From positions 32,638-96,637 of the forward strand of contig NZ_JAQBIE010000017.1 in assembly GCF_028294535.1 (NCBI RefSeq): DNA of 64,000 nt, in the 5' to 3' direction. The notes under the pieces are model-generated. The model was not told the DNA's origin, searched no databases, and saw nothing but the letters and a program-made list of their open reading frames with translations. The first letter of the stretch is position 1, and each line of letters opens with the position of its first letter. The stretch is from Paracoccus onchidii. Lineage in GTDB: Bacteria; Pseudomonadota; Alphaproteobacteria; Rhodobacterales; Rhodobacteraceae. Shown in pieces: positions 28,231 through 37,838 of this stretch. Position numbers and translations under genes: made by a program.

Positions 28231-28692
28231 ATGCGCTGCCCGTTCTGCGGAAATGTTGATACACAAGTCAAGGACTCTCGTCCTGCCGAAGATAATGTCG
28301 CCATTCGCCGACGCAGGTTCTGTCCGGCCTGCAGCGGCCGGTTTACCACCTATGAACGGGTCCAGCTGCGCGATCTGATCGTGGTCAAGACAAACGGGCG
28401 GCGTGAGGATTTCGACCGCGACAAGATGGCGCGTTCGATCCGAATTGCCATGCAAAAACGCCCTGTCGAGCCAGAGCGGATCGAACAGATGATTTCGGGA
28501 ATCGTGCGGCGACTTGAAAGCACAGGCGAGACCGATGTCGCGTCGAAAATGATCGGCGAGATTGTCATGGAAGCATTGTCGCGGATCGACAACGTGGCCT
28601 ATGTTCGCTTTGCCAGTGTTTACAAGAATTTTCAGGATGCGGATGATTTCGACAAGTTCGTCTCTGAACTGAGGCCCGGAACGGTCGATTGA
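28231..28692 (+). CDS. nrdR: NrdR, transcriptional repressor of ribonucleotide reductase genes
   Basis: 153 residues: a zinc ribbon with cysteines 3, 6, 31 and 34 ([26 protein letters not shown]), then the ATP-cone ([34 protein letters not shown]). It senses ATP/dATP and represses nrd promoters. The ATG at 28231 is the family start, with GGGGGACAACAGG before it; an upstream in-frame TTG at 28216 is unlikely. Its TGA overlaps the TTG start of ribD. Confidence 0.95.
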   Translation: MRCPFCGNVDTQVKDSRPAEDNVAIRRRRFCPACSGRFTTYERVQLRDLIVVKTNGRREDFDRDKMARSIRIAMQKRPVEPERIEQMISGIVRRLESTGETDVASKMIGEIVMEALSRIDNVAYVRFASVYKNFQDADDFDKFVSELRPGTVD

Positions 28693-29708
28693 CAAGCCAT
28701 CAAGATGATCTGCGGCACATGAACCATGCCTTGCGCCTTGGGCGGCGCGGCTTGGGGAACGTGTGGCCAAACCCGGCGGTCGGTTGCGTATTGGTGCGCG
28801 ACGGTATTGTTGTCGGACGCGGCTGGACACAGCCGGGGGGGCGACCTCATGCCGAACGTGTTGCGCTTGCGCAGGCTGGTGATCTGGCGCGGGGTGCAAC
28901 GGCCTATGTAACCTTGGAACCCTGCGCACATCACGGGAAGACTTCGCCCTGCGCCGAGGCGCTGGTCAAGGCGGGTGTCCGACGCGTGGTCAGTGCGCTG
29001 ACCGATCCGGATCCGCGGGTGGCCGGGCGCGGGCATGAAATCCTGAGGGTTGCGGGCATCGAGGTCACGCAAGGGGTCTGTGCGGCGGCGGCCCGCAGGG
29101 CGCAAGCGGGTTTCCTGTCGCGTCTGACGCGCAAGCGCCCATTCGTGACATTGAAACTGGCGACAAGCTTTGATGGGCGCATCGCGACGGCGTCTGGTGA
29201 AAGCAGGTGGATTACGGATGAGCCTGCCCGGCGGCATGTTCATGGGCTTCGGGCGCGCCACGATGCGATCATGGTTGGCGGCGGAACGGCGCGCGCCGAT
29301 CACCCGTCTCTGAATGTTCGGGGTTTCGGGGTGCCGCGTCAGCCTGCGCGCGTCATTGTCAGCAATCGCGCCCTGCCGGACCTGCCCGCCGAAGGGGGCG
29401 ATCATGGCCCGCTCTGGCAGGTATCCGGCGCATTTGATGACATCATGGCCGATCTTGCGCAAAGGGGCGTGACGCGTTTGTTCTGTGAAGGCGGGGGCGA
29501 AATTGCCGCCGGGCTGCTGCAGGGTGGCTGGGTGGATGAGCTTGTCGGCTATACCGCCGGTGTCGTGCTGGGGGCTGATGGCAGGCCGGGTATGGGCCAT
29601 CTTGCCTATGACGCGCTCGGCAACGCCCCGAGGTTTGAGCTGGTCGAAACACGCAGGATCGGGCCGGATCTCTTTCACCGATGGGCGCGGCCGGATGCCG
29701 AATTCTAG
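28689..29708 (+). CDS. ribD: RibD, bifunctional pyrimidine deaminase/reductase
   Basis: 339 residues. Deaminase domain: [10 protein letters not shown], zinc-binding HAERVAL and [15 protein letters not shown]. Reductase domain: [49 protein letters not shown] and [13 protein letters not shown]. It performs the second and third steps of riboflavin synthesis. I chose TTG at 28689 (TTGA overlap with nrdR) because [10 protein letters not shown] matches the normal N-terminus; ATG at 28719 would cut it short. Its TAG lies in the palindrome CTAG shared with the stop of convergent kpsC. Confidence 0.93.
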   Translation: MTSHQDDLRHMNHALRLGRRGLGNVWPNPAVGCVLVRDGIVVGRGWTQPGGRPHAERVALAQAGDLARGATAYVTLEPCAHHGKTSPCAEALVKAGVRRVVSALTDPDPRVAGRGHEILRVAGIEVTQGVCAAAARRAQAGFLSRLTRKRPFVTLKLATSFDGRIATASGESRWITDEPARRHVHGLRARHDAIMVGGGTARADHPSLNVRGFGVPRQPARVIVSNRALPDLPAEGGDHGPLWQVSGAFDDIMADLAQRGVTRLFCEGGGEIAAGLLQGGWVDELVGYTAGVVLGADGRPGMGHLAYDALGNAPRFELVETRRIGPDLFHRWARPDAEF

Positions 29709-31720
29709 CGCCGCCAGATCCAGCTGTGCCCGGCCAACGCACCCTGTAGTTTTGCCAGAATTCGCAGTCCGGCACCTTGCGACCGAGTGCTTTGATCCGT
29801 CAGGCGGTTTATGATGGTTTCAGGCGTGCAAGGAAGGCCGGAAACCGGGTCACGATAGCGCGGATAGGCGATCAGGCAAGCATGGACCAGTGTTTCCAGA
29901 TCCGGCCTTGATCGCCGGCGCTCGGGAATTGGCCCAAGATCCCGTGTCAGCCCCCAACCTGCATAGAACGGCGCGCCAAGGACCGTGACGGGTATCTTGC
30001 GCATCAGTGCCTCGAAACCCAGCGTTGATGTCATCGTCCAGACCTGATCGACCTTGCCCAGAAGGTCCGCCGCCGAGCAATTCGACGCAACATGATCCAC
30101 AATCCCGGTCAGTTGTTGAGGGGATACCCGGCCGGGACGTAGGCCGGCCTCGACATCGGGATGGGGCTTGTAGATCAGAAAGCCCTCTGGATTGTGCCGA
30201 CGTGCCTGCATCAGCAAGTCGATATTGGTGGAAACCTTCTCCGTACCCAGCCTGATCGAGGCGTCATCCTCGACCTGTCCCGGAACCAGAATAACGGGAT
30301 GGCGATCAGGGGATGGAAAGCGATAAGCCGTGCCGGTCAGGTTGTACTTTGTCAGTTGTGCAGAGATGATGGCATCGATCAGGGCCAGCGCCCGCTTTTT
30401 CCCGCCGGGGGGTGGGCCAGCCTCGATCAGCCGCTCGAGCTGACTTTCGCGGTTGGGATCATAATAGATTCCACGATCATCCGCGACCAGGGACAATGGC
30501 GGGGTCAGCTGCGCTCCAAGGCCGCGAGAACGTAGGAAACCATCCTCGATCCGCGCCGCCGCCGGGACTTCGGTGCTGCGATTGGCCCAGCAAAGAGTGA
30601 CATTTTCAGAAGGTTTGCCAACAAATCTGACCGGTTTGGAATCTCCGAACTCTTTTGCAATGAAACGTCTTTTCCACAATCGGATTCCATAGGCGATGTG
30701 ACCGTTGCGATCCTGCCGGAATGTCCGGGTTTCAGCTTCGATCTGGCCAAGCGCGCCTTCGAAATCCGTCAATCGATCAAGGCACGGATCGTACCAGGTC
30801 GGGGCAACAAGATGGCTGGCGCTGAACAGATTTTCGGGGGTGGACTGTCCGCGCCGATCTGCGAGCAGGGTTTGTTCATCATCGCTCAGGCCCCAGCCGG
30901 CGAAAAAGGGCAGGCCAAACAATCGCGGGCGGTGTCCCGCCAGGATTGCCTCGTAGCCAAGTTGAGAGCTGACAGCATAGATGGCGACAGCATTGTTCAA
31001 CAGCACCCAAGGCGAAACAGGAGTGTCGCAGAATATTTCGCCGCTCCGCAGGTCCGTGGATTGCAAATGCCCTTGACGCAGGCCGGCCGTCGTTTCGGGA
31101 TGCGTCTTGACAAGGATCGTCTTGCCCGGATGTTCGGCACGCGCGGCATCCAGCATCTTCAAGAAGGTCTGCCGCTGCGCGCCCATCAGCGATGCATCGC
31201 CGCGGGTCTGATCCACAAGCAGCACATAGCCCGGACTTGGGGGCGTCAGTCGCTGATCATGGTGATTGTATTTGGACAGGTCGCCGCATTTCATGCGATC
31301 GATGCCCATGCGGGCGCGCGTCAGCGTTGCGTGATCACTGCCGGCCTTGATGGTTTCTTCAATCAAGGAAGGCTGATTTGGATCGAAATGCACGCCGATC
31401 GGGTCGATCAGCAAACCAATTGGCCCCCGGCCTGCCACAGCCCCCTTTGCGCGCCCGGGCAGCACCGATCGCAGAAAGGCATCTTCGACCGTCACCAGGT
31501 CAGCACCACGGTATCGGGCCATGCGTCGTCCGCGCCACGCCGTGGGACTATTTCCCCATATCGCGATGGTCCGATCTTTGCCCGTCGGAATACCTACAGA
31601 CAGCCGCCATCCCGACAGGTCGAGTATTCGGCGAATGCGCGGCTTGGTCCAGAACCCTGCATTGAATGCATATAGCCGCCGGGTTCCGGACCCGGCGGCT
31701 GTCTTGTCATGCATATCCAT
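29705..31720 (-). CDS. kpsC: KpsC-type capsular polysaccharide beta-Kdo transferase
   Basis: 671 residues with two Capsule_synth domains in tandem, as in KpsC/LipA. The N-terminal half has VTVEDAFLRSVLPGR, ILVKTHPETTAGLR and YEAILAGHRPRLFGLPFFAGWG; the second has IEDGFLRSRGLGAQLTPPLS, IYKPHPDVEAGLR and FEALMRKIPVTVLGAPFYAGWG. KpsC alternates beta-2,4 and beta-2,7 Kdo additions onto the lipid anchor of group 2 type capsules. The ATG at 31720 falls 7 bases after the export gene stop. Last gene of the minus-strand capsule cassette. Confidence 0.9.
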   Translation of the reverse strand: MDMHDKTAAGSGTRRLYAFNAGFWTKPRIRRILDLSGWRLSVGIPTGKDRTIAIWGNSPTAWRGRRMARYRGADLVTVEDAFLRSVLPGRAKGAVAGRGPIGLLIDPIGVHFDPNQPSLIEETIKAGSDHATLTRARMGIDRMKCGDLSKYNHHDQRLTPPSPGYVLLVDQTRGDASLMGAQRQTFLKMLDAARAEHPGKTILVKTHPETTAGLRQGHLQSTDLRSGEIFCDTPVSPWVLLNNAVAIYAVSSQLGYEAILAGHRPRLFGLPFFAGWGLSDDEQTLLADRRGQSTPENLFSASHLVAPTWYDPCLDRLTDFEGALGQIEAETRTFRQDRNGHIAYGIRLWKRRFIAKEFGDSKPVRFVGKPSENVTLCWANRSTEVPAAARIEDGFLRSRGLGAQLTPPLSLVADDRGIYYDPNRESQLERLIEAGPPPGGKKRALALIDAIISAQLTKYNLTGTAYRFPSPDRHPVILVPGQVEDDASIRLGTEKVSTNIDLLMQARRHNPEGFLIYKPHPDVEAGLRPGRVSPQQLTGIVDHVASNCSAADLLGKVDQVWTMTSTLGFEALMRKIPVTVLGAPFYAGWGLTRDLGPIPERRRSRPDLETLVHACLIAYPRYRDPVSGLPCTPETIINRLTDQSTRSQGAGLRILAKLQGALAGHSWIWRR

Positions 31721-31727
31721 GCAGGGC

Positions 31728-32858
31728 TTATTCCCCGAGCGTCGTGACCGAGTCGACCGAGTCGAGGCTGCCGGTAAAGGCTTCGAGACGCTTGTTCCAC
31801 TGGACGAACGGTGCTTCGGTGACATAGACCATATCGCCGTCACGGATCAGGAAATCGCGCGCGAGGAACAATCCGTTCGGACGGGTCAGATCCAGAACAT
31901 AGGCCATTCGCTGGGTGCCGTTGACCGGTTTTCCAAGCACCTTGGATGCAACCGATTCAGGCTCATCACGCAGAATGAACACGCCCGTCGGGTCGGCCAG
32001 AAGGGTGTTCAACCCGCCCACCATGGCGATGGCTTCGACGGCGCTGATCATTTCATTCCCCAACGGGACGCGGGTTTGCCCGCCCAAGGCGCCCAAGGCG
32101 GTAAAGTTGCGCTGATCTTCTTCGACAAGGATGATGTCGCCCGGGCGAAGGGCGATGTCGTTCGCGCGGCTGCCATACAGGTCTGTCAGCCAGACCTTGC
32201 CTTGCGTTGTGCCGCGTTTGACGGTGACGACCGCAACTTCGGGTTCGATTGAAACGCCACCGGCGCCGGCCAGCATTGCCGACAGCGAGCGTGTCGGACG
32301 TTCGATCGGATAGACGCCCTGCGCCATAACCTTGCCCATGACCGACACGGTTGCGCCATTCCCGGCGACGCGGGTGACGGTGACCTGCGGGTCAGGTGTC
32401 TGGGCGCTGAGACGCTGTGTGATCAGTTGGCGCAGCTGTTCGGGGCTGTTGCCGGCGGCGCGGATTCGACCGGCGTAAGGCACAAAGATATAGCCGCCGC
32501 TATCCACCTGGATTTCCTGCAGTGAGGTCGAGCTTGTCCCCAGCGAGGTCAGCAAACCGTCATCGACGTTTTCCCAGATGGACAGGCCGAGCACGTCACC
32601 GGGACGAATTTCATCTGCACCGACCTGCCCGGCGTTGCGGAAGCTGGACGAAAAGCCGTAAGTGGGCGTGAAATTGGTGGCCCGGTTCACATGGTCGTTG
32701 ACATAGATGATGTTCGCATTGCCGCCGCGCTCGACCGCGCCAGAATAGATTTCATCCTTACTGGGACCGGAACGCGGAAGATTACAGGCGGCCAGCAGGG
32801 TCATTGCCGCCATCATCGTCAGCCGCAGGAAACCGGCCCTGGAAGTAAATACTGTCAC
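31728..32858 (-). CDS. polysaccharide export outer-membrane lipoprotein (Wza/KpsD family)
   Basis: 376 residues starting at GTG 32858, supported by AGGAG seven bases upstream. Signal segment with lipobox LLAAC, lipidated Cys at residue 25. Poly_export domain: IRPGDVLGLSIWENVDDGLL, GYIFVPYAGRIRAAGNSPEQL, VTRVAGNGATVSVMGKVMAQG. SLBB-like repeats follow (RPTRSLSAMLAGAGGV; RPGDIILVEED). It forms the export pore for capsule across the outer membrane. No inner-membrane KpsM/T/E genes are nearby, so they must be elsewhere. Confidence 0.9.
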   Translation of the reverse strand: MTVFTSRAGFLRLTMMAAMTLLAACNLPRSGPSKDEIYSGAVERGGNANIIYVNDHVNRATNFTPTYGFSSSFRNAGQVGADEIRPGDVLGLSIWENVDDGLLTSLGTSSTSLQEIQVDSGGYIFVPYAGRIRAAGNSPEQLRQLITQRLSAQTPDPQVTVTRVAGNGATVSVMGKVMAQGVYPIERPTRSLSAMLAGAGGVSIEPEVAVVTVKRGTTQGKVWLTDLYGSRANDIALRPGDIILVEEDQRNFTALGALGGQTRVPLGNEMISAVEAIAMVGGLNTLLADPTGVFILRDEPESVASKVLGKPVNGTQRMAYVLDLTRPNGLFLARDFLIRDGDMVYVTEAPFVQWNKRLEAFTGSLDSVDSVTTLGE

Positions 32859-32954
32859 CTCGAAACTCCTGTTATTCTTCGGCCAGTTGCCTTGCCCGAT
32901 TGTCGCCAGTTTATCTGGCATATGGTCCGAACGCCACCAATTCCGGCGCATTCT

Positions 32955-34280
32955 TCATTCTGTGTCGTCGATCTGATGCCGATGGGCGACAATGCCGCTT
33001 GCCAGAGTTTCATATGGGTCATCGGCCGCCAGAATCATGTCCGCGACAAGCCGCAAGGCATGTGCGCGCGAGCGTTTGGAGTAATACCCCCCCGGAAGCT
33101 GGCTGGTCTGAAGCAGATAGTTGCGCAGAACCCGATATGACTGGGGGTCGGGCGGGGTCGGTTTCTCGAAGAACTGGGCAAGCGACTGGTTGGAAACGAT
33201 GCCCGGCTTGGCATAGATCGCGCGCCCCAAAGCCTTGACGGGCAGACCGCGCCACAAGGCCTGTTGCGCGGCGGTCGAATTGACGGTCACGATCGATCTT
33301 GCATGGGCCAGAAGTGCCGCAAGTTTGCCGGCGCGCAGATAATGGACCCGTCCTGCCACGCCGTTCTGAGCCGCAATTTTCCGGATCGCCCGGCGATTGC
33401 CCGCGCGCCCGTCTTCCAGGGGGTGGGCCTTGAAGACCAGATGGTGGTGACGGGGGGCTGATTTCGCAAAGCCCGCAATCACGGTTTCGATGAAATCTCG
33501 ATTGCTGCCAAATGGAGAATGGCCGAGGAAATTCGAGTCATGTGCCAGTTGCATCGGCACCAGAACATAGGGCCATCCCGCAAGCCTGTAGCGGCGCCAT
33601 TGCAGCGCCGCCTTGGCATTGTATAGCGGCGACAGGATGAAGCGGGTCAGGTTCAGCCGAAATTCCGAGATAACAGGAAGCGCCCGATGACCCGCATAGT
33701 TGCGATACTTGCCATTCGCGACCAGCAACAGGAAATGATACAAGGCGCCATAGAATTTATGCTGGCGCATATCGCCCCATCGTGCAGGCGGACGGCGCAT
33801 CTCGTTGCTGGATTCCCGCAACGCATTTCGCATTTGTGACAACGGGATCTGCAGCAACATGGAATGGCCATTCGATCCGCCGCGTTCATAGGTAATCCAG
33901 TATGGCCGCAGATAGCCTTCCTCGAAAACATGAAAGTTCAATTCGTCTTCGTGACTGGCGCTGCGCGCCATGGCGTGGATCGGGCGGACATCGCCATAAA
34001 GGACGACATCGGTAACGCTCTTTTCGACAAGGATGCGGTCAAGAAAGGCCGGCCAGTCCTGCATGTCGCCGGTGAACGCAATGTAGTGGTTCTTGTCGGA
34101 CCAGAAAAATGCATCGCCTGCGTTGAACCCACAGCGCCAGACCGTCGCACCCGAGGCACGCAGCATCGTGCCAAGCCGGTCGAAAAAAGGACCATGCGGT
34201 CCCTGCAACATCAGGAAAACCCGCCCCTCGGCCGTGTCGGGAGAGTCCATGTCCTGTATTTCGATCGGGTGCTGCAGCAT
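32955..34280 (-). CDS. kpsS: KpsS-type capsular polysaccharide Kdo transferase
   Basis: About 441 residues, single Capsule_synth domain: FLMLQGPHGPFFDRLG at the start, DVVLYGDVRPIHAMAR, FHVFEEGYLRPYWITYE, VFKAHPLEDGR and VNSTAAQQALWRGLPVKAL. KpsS adds the first Kdo to phosphatidylglycerol. The start is uncertain: ATGs at 34280 and 34250 are in frame and neither has a well-spaced ribosome-binding site. Upstream of the export lipoprotein with 96 bases between, divergent from ribE. Confidence 0.85.
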   Translation of the reverse strand: MLQHPIEIQDMDSPDTAEGRVFLMLQGPHGPFFDRLGTMLRASGATVWRCGFNAGDAFFWSDKNHYIAFTGDMQDWPAFLDRILVEKSVTDVVLYGDVRPIHAMARSASHEDELNFHVFEEGYLRPYWITYERGGSNGHSMLLQIPLSQMRNALRESSNEMRRPPARWGDMRQHKFYGALYHFLLLVANGKYRNYAGHRALPVISEFRLNLTRFILSPLYNAKAALQWRRYRLAGWPYVLVPMQLAHDSNFLGHSPFGSNRDFIETVIAGFAKSAPRHHHLVFKAHPLEDGRAGNRRAIRKIAAQNGVAGRVHYLRAGKLAALLAHARSIVTVNSTAAQQALWRGLPVKALGRAIYAKPGIVSNQSLAQFFEKPTPPDPQSYRVLRNYLLQTSQLPGGYYSKRSRAHALRLVADMILAADDPYETLASGIVAHRHQIDDTE

Positions 34281-34448
34281 CAAGATTGTCTGGTGTCGCG
34301 ATTTATAACTTCTGACTGCCACGCAAGCCCCAAGAATTCCATAAGAATCGCAACGACACACGGATTGCAGACACCAACCGCTTGACCGCGAAGCTTGCGC
34401 GTTGGGCGGCGATGTCCTACTTGCCAAGGGAATGCAAGGGGCTAGGCG

Positions 34449-35069
34449 ATGTTCACAGGAATTATCACAGATATCGGCAGGGTGCAGCAGGTCGAGATGC
34501 GTGGCGACATGCGGGCGCGGATATCCTGCGGCTATGACATGACGGGCGTTGATATCGGTGCGTCAATTGCATGCGACGGCGTCTGCCTTACCGTGGTTTC
34601 CAAGGGGCAGGATTGGTTCGACGTCGACATTTCCGCCGAAACCTTGTCCAAGACCAATATCGGAACGAATGGCTGGCCCGAAGGCAAGGCACTGAACCTC
34701 GAACGCGCCCTGCGTGTCGGGGATGAACTGGGCGGTCATATCGTCAGCGGTCACGTCGATGGGGTTGCCACAATCGTCGAAGCCTTTGATGATGGCGACA
34801 GCCTGCGCCTGGTCTTCGAGGCTCCGGCGGTTCTGGCCCGTTTCATCGCCCCCAAGGGATCGGTGGCGCTGAACGGCACGTCGTTGACCGTGAACGACGT
34901 TGACGGCTGCAGGTTCGGGATTAACCTGATCCCCCACACGCAACAGGTTACAACCTGGGGCAAGGTGGCGGTCGGGGATGCGATCAACCTCGAAATCGAC
35001 ACTTTGGCCCGCTATGTTGCGCGTCTGGCCGAAGCCGAACATGAATCGGTCCAGAAGTCGTCGGTCTGA
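34449..35069 (+). CDS. ribE: RibE, riboflavin synthase alpha subunit
   Basis: 206 residues in two lumazine-binding repeats: MFTGIITDIGRV, ACDGVCLTVVS, ISAETLSKTNIG and LGGHIVSGHVDGVA in the first; APKGSVALNGTSLTVNDVDG-type block and NLIPHTQQVTTW in the second. It dismutates two 6,7-dimethyl-8-ribityllumazines to riboflavin. Separated from ribD by the capsule cassette. I see no FMN riboswitch in the 168 bases upstream. Confidence 0.95.
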   Translation: MFTGIITDIGRVQQVEMRGDMRARISCGYDMTGVDIGASIACDGVCLTVVSKGQDWFDVDISAETLSKTNIGTNGWPEGKALNLERALRVGDELGGHIVSGHVDGVATIVEAFDDGDSLRLVFEAPAVLARFIAPKGSVALNGTSLTVNDVDGCRFGINLIPHTQQVTTWGKVAVGDAINLEIDTLARYVARLAEAEHESVQKSSV

Positions 35070-35115
35070 TCCGGGTCGAGATCCGCGAACGGGCGAACAG
35101 CAAAGGAGCCTAGCC

Positions 35116-36234
35116 ATGCAATTTGAGAATGCCGGTCCGGTCGAGCGTGACTATGGCGATGCGATTTCACCGATCGAGGACATCATCGAAGATGCCCGGA
35201 ACGGACGCATGTTCATCCTTGTGGATCACGAAGATCGCGAAAACGAAGGCGATCTTGTCATTCCTGCACAGATGGCGACACCGGACGCGATCAATTTCAT
35301 GGCGACGCATGGCCGCGGCCTGATCTGCCTTTCCTTGCTGGGCGAGCGGATCGACGCGCTCGGCCTCAGCCTGATGAGCCCCAAGAATTCCAGCCGTCAC
35401 GAAACCGCATTCACCATGTCGATCGAAGCGCGTGAAGGGGTCACCACGGGAATCAGCGCCCATGATCGCGCCCGAACAGTCAGTGTCGCCATCGATGCGA
35501 CCAAGGGTGCCGCCGACATCGCCTCGCCGGGGCATGTGTTTCCGCTGCGCGCACGCAGCGGCGGTGTACTGGTGCGCGCCGGGCATACCGAGGCCGCGGT
35601 CGATATTTCGCGACTGGCCGGCTTGAACCCCTCTGGTGTGATCTGCGAGATCATGAACGAAGATGGCAGCATGGCACGCTTACCGGATCTGGTTGCCTTT
35701 GCGCAGAAACACGGGCTGAAAATCGGAACGATCAGTGATCTGATCCGGTATCGTCGCCGCCACGACAACCTGATCGCGGAACGCAACCAACAGGCCGTCA
35801 CATCCCTGCATGGCGGTGATTGGATGATGCGCATCTTTGCCGATGAAACCCAAGGTGCCGAACATATCGTGCTGACCAAGGGCGATCTGACGCAGGGCGG
35901 TCCCGTTCTGGTTCGGATGCATGCACTGGACCCATTGCACGATGTGTTGGGAATTGGCCGGTTCGATGCTGGCACCTTGCCCGCCGCGATGGAGGAAATC
36001 GCGCGCGAGGGCAGGGGGGTCGTTGTCCTGATCCGGGATCTGACGAACGCGATCGCGCCGGTTGATGATGCCGGTCCGCAAACATTGCGGCAATATGGTC
36101 TGGGCGCACAGATTCTGTCTGCCCTGGGCCTGTCAGAGCTTGTCCTGCTGACGAATTCCGCACCTTTGAAGGTTGTGGGGCTTGACGCCTACGGGCTTTC
36201 GATCCATTCCACGCGGCCTATCCCAAAGGATTGA
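35116..36234 (+). CDS. ribB: DHBP synthase with degenerate GTP cyclohydrolase II domain (RibBX type)
   Basis: 372 residues. The N-terminal 3,4-dihydroxy-2-butanone 4-phosphate synthase domain is intact: FILVDHEDRENEGDLVIPAQ, THGRGLICLSL, FTMSIEAREGVTTGISAHDR, FPLRARSGGVLVRAGHTEA. The C-terminal half has the RibA fold outline (QTLRQYGLGAQILSALGL, LTNSAPLKVVGLDAYGL) but the segment that should carry the three zinc cysteines reads VRMHALDPLHDVLGIGRFDA with none. GTP cyclohydrolase II activity is therefore unlikely, as in the RibBX group. AAAGGAG precedes the ATG. Confidence 0.9.
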   Translation: MQFENAGPVERDYGDAISPIEDIIEDARNGRMFILVDHEDRENEGDLVIPAQMATPDAINFMATHGRGLICLSLLGERIDALGLSLMSPKNSSRHETAFTMSIEAREGVTTGISAHDRARTVSVAIDATKGAADIASPGHVFPLRARSGGVLVRAGHTEAAVDISRLAGLNPSGVICEIMNEDGSMARLPDLVAFAQKHGLKIGTISDLIRYRRRHDNLIAERNQQAVTSLHGGDWMMRIFADETQGAEHIVLTKGDLTQGGPVLVRMHALDPLHDVLGIGRFDAGTLPAAMEEIAREGRGVVVLIRDLTNAIAPVDDAGPQTLRQYGLGAQILSALGLSELVLLTNSAPLKVVGLDAYGLSIHSTRPIPKD

Positions 36235-36238
36235 ACCG

Positions 36239-36787
36239 ATGGTCTCGAACGTTTCGCATCACCAGCTGGATTTGCCAGAATTTGACGCGCCAGTCCGCTT
36301 GCTGGCTGTCGTCGCCCCTTATTATCGCACGATTGCCGATGGCTTGTTGGCCGGCGTGCGCCAGGTTGCGGCCGAAACCGGTGCGACTCTGGAAGTTGTC
36401 GAGGTGCCCGGCGCGCTTGAAATTCCAGGCGCTGTCGCGCTGGCATCGCGTCACGGTCATTTCGACGGCTATGTCGCGCTTGGCTGCGTGATCCGTGGCG
36501 AAACGACACATTACGATACGGTCTGCAATGACAGCTCGCGCGGGTTGACCTTGTTGGGATTACAGGGCGTTTGCATCGGAAACGGGATCCTGACCGTCGA
36601 AAACATGGAACAGGCCGAAACCCGCGCCGACCCCGAAGGCCAGAACAAGGGCGCTGGCGCTGCGGCTGCGGCACTGCATCTGGTGGCCTTGGCGCGCAAA
36701 TGGGCCACGGCACCGGATGACAAACCCCCGCAGGAACGCGACCTCATTCGCCTGGCCGGTCAACTTGAAGGGCAGAACAGGACATGA
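36239..36787 (+). CDS. ribH: RibH, 6,7-dimethyl-8-ribityllumazine synthase
   Basis: 182 residues: APYYRTIADGLLAGV, VEVPGALEIPGAVALA, GYVALGCVIRGETTHYDTVCNDSSRG (given as motifs GCVIRGETTHYD and NDSSRG), GNGILTVENMEQAETRA. It condenses the products of RibD and RibB. It starts 4 bases after ribB with AAAGGA upstream and overlaps nusB by ATGA. Confidence 0.95.
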   Translation: MVSNVSHHQLDLPEFDAPVRLLAVVAPYYRTIADGLLAGVRQVAAETGATLEVVEVPGALEIPGAVALASRHGHFDGYVALGCVIRGETTHYDTVCNDSSRGLTLLGLQGVCIGNGILTVENMEQAETRADPEGQNKGAGAAAAALHLVALARKWATAPDDKPPQERDLIRLAGQLEGQNRT

Positions 36788-37281
36788 GTCAGGGAACCAA
36801 TGAAATGGGCATGGCCCCGAAACCCGATCGTCGTGCCCTCAGTGCCGCTGCGCGGCTCTATGCGGTTCAGGCGTTGTTCCAGATGGAAGCATCGTCACAA
36901 GGCGCAGACCGCATCCAGCAAGAGTTCCTGACCTATCGGATTGGCGCCGAGCATGAAGATGGTCGATCGGCTGATGCCGATGAACGCCTGTTCGGGCGTA
37001 TCGTCGATGACGCGGTGACCTGGCAGTCCCGCATCGACCAGGCAACGGATCGTGCATTGGTTGCCAAATGGCCGATTGACCGGATCGATCCGGTTCTGCG
37101 GGCCCTGTTCCGGGCTGCGGGCGCGGAGCTGGTCACCCCGAAGACGCCGCCGAAGGTGGTGATCGCAGAATATGTCCGCTTGTCCGAGGCATTCTTTCCC
37201 GATGGGCGTGAGCCGAAATTCGTGAATGCGGTGCTTGACCACATGGCGCGTGAAATGCGCGCAGACGCGTTCAAAGCGTAG
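36784..37281 (+). CDS. nusB: NusB, transcription antitermination factor
   Basis: 165 residues, all-helical NusB fold: SAAARLYAVQALFQMEAS at the start, IDRIDPVLRALFRAAGAEL and VIAEYVRLSEAFFPDGREPKFVNAVLDHMA in two blocks. With NusE (S10) it binds boxA in rRNA leaders. Last gene of the rib operon; a terminator follows at 37318. Confidence 0.94.
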   Translation: MSQGTNEMGMAPKPDRRALSAAARLYAVQALFQMEASSQGADRIQQEFLTYRIGAEHEDGRSADADERLFGRIVDDAVTWQSRIDQATDRALVAKWPIDRIDPVLRALFRAAGAELVTPKTPPKVVIAEYVRLSEAFFPDGREPKFVNAVLDHMAREMRADAFKA

Positions 37282-37317
37282 TTTCAGCTTCTTCGCTCTT
37301 GAAATCCGACGAGGTTC

Positions 37318-37366
37318 GGGCCGCTGATGTGATGCAAATCTGCGCATCTCGGCGGCCCTTTTCTTT
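37318..37366 (+). terminator. terminator of the ribE-ribB-ribH-nusB operon
   Basis: GGGCCGC (37318-37324) pairs with GCGGCCC (37352-37358), with extra GA/TC pairing inside, followed by TTTTCTTT. It lies 36 bases after the nusB stop. Confidence 0.65.
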
Positions 37367-37838
37367 GCGATAGCTTCAAGCTGCGATGTCGCGACGGCAA
37401 GGTGACGATACGCACCGGACCGATGAAATTGTATCTGAACGGCTGCTTGGGTGGATGTTTTTTTACATCTTCGCGTGGCAAATAGGCAACAAATGCGCCG
37501 AGGTTTTGAGCGTTCTTGAGTGCCTAATTCTTGATCAGTAACCGGATTGTTTCAATCAGAGGTAAAATTTTGGTGCGGGCCGTCAGCCGTTGCGGGCGCT
37601 TGCGCAGCTGCCCGTCGCGGAATTTGAGGCTTGGATCATGGGTTCCATATTTTACGTTCACGGCTTTGTTTCAGCGGATTTTCGCTTCCGTTAGCGATGT
37701 GCACGAAATTTCACATTTTCGGGATCCCGGCTTGTGTCGCGCCGGCTCTGGGATCCGAAAAACTAAGGGGCTATCTAATCCTTGCAGAGATGCTCTGGCT
37801 CATACGGGGCAGACAATGAAACTCAGCGTTGAGGATTA
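37367..37838. other. long intergenic leader region before the outer-membrane protein gene
   Basis: No supported gene. It is relatively AT-rich in places (for example ATGTTTTTTTACATC near 37453). It contains a nested inverted repeat: TTTTCGGGATCCC from 37716 with GGGATCCGAAAA at 37750-37761, and CCGGC with GCCGG between. A 7-codon frame, ATG at 37816 to TAA at 37839, ends on the first base of the next gene's ATG. This looks like a regulated leader, but I could not place a promoter. Confidence 0.4.

Noticed and set aside
34281..34448. FMN riboswitch before ribE
   Set aside because: None of the conserved RFN core blocks are visible; the region reads as ordinary intergenic DNA.
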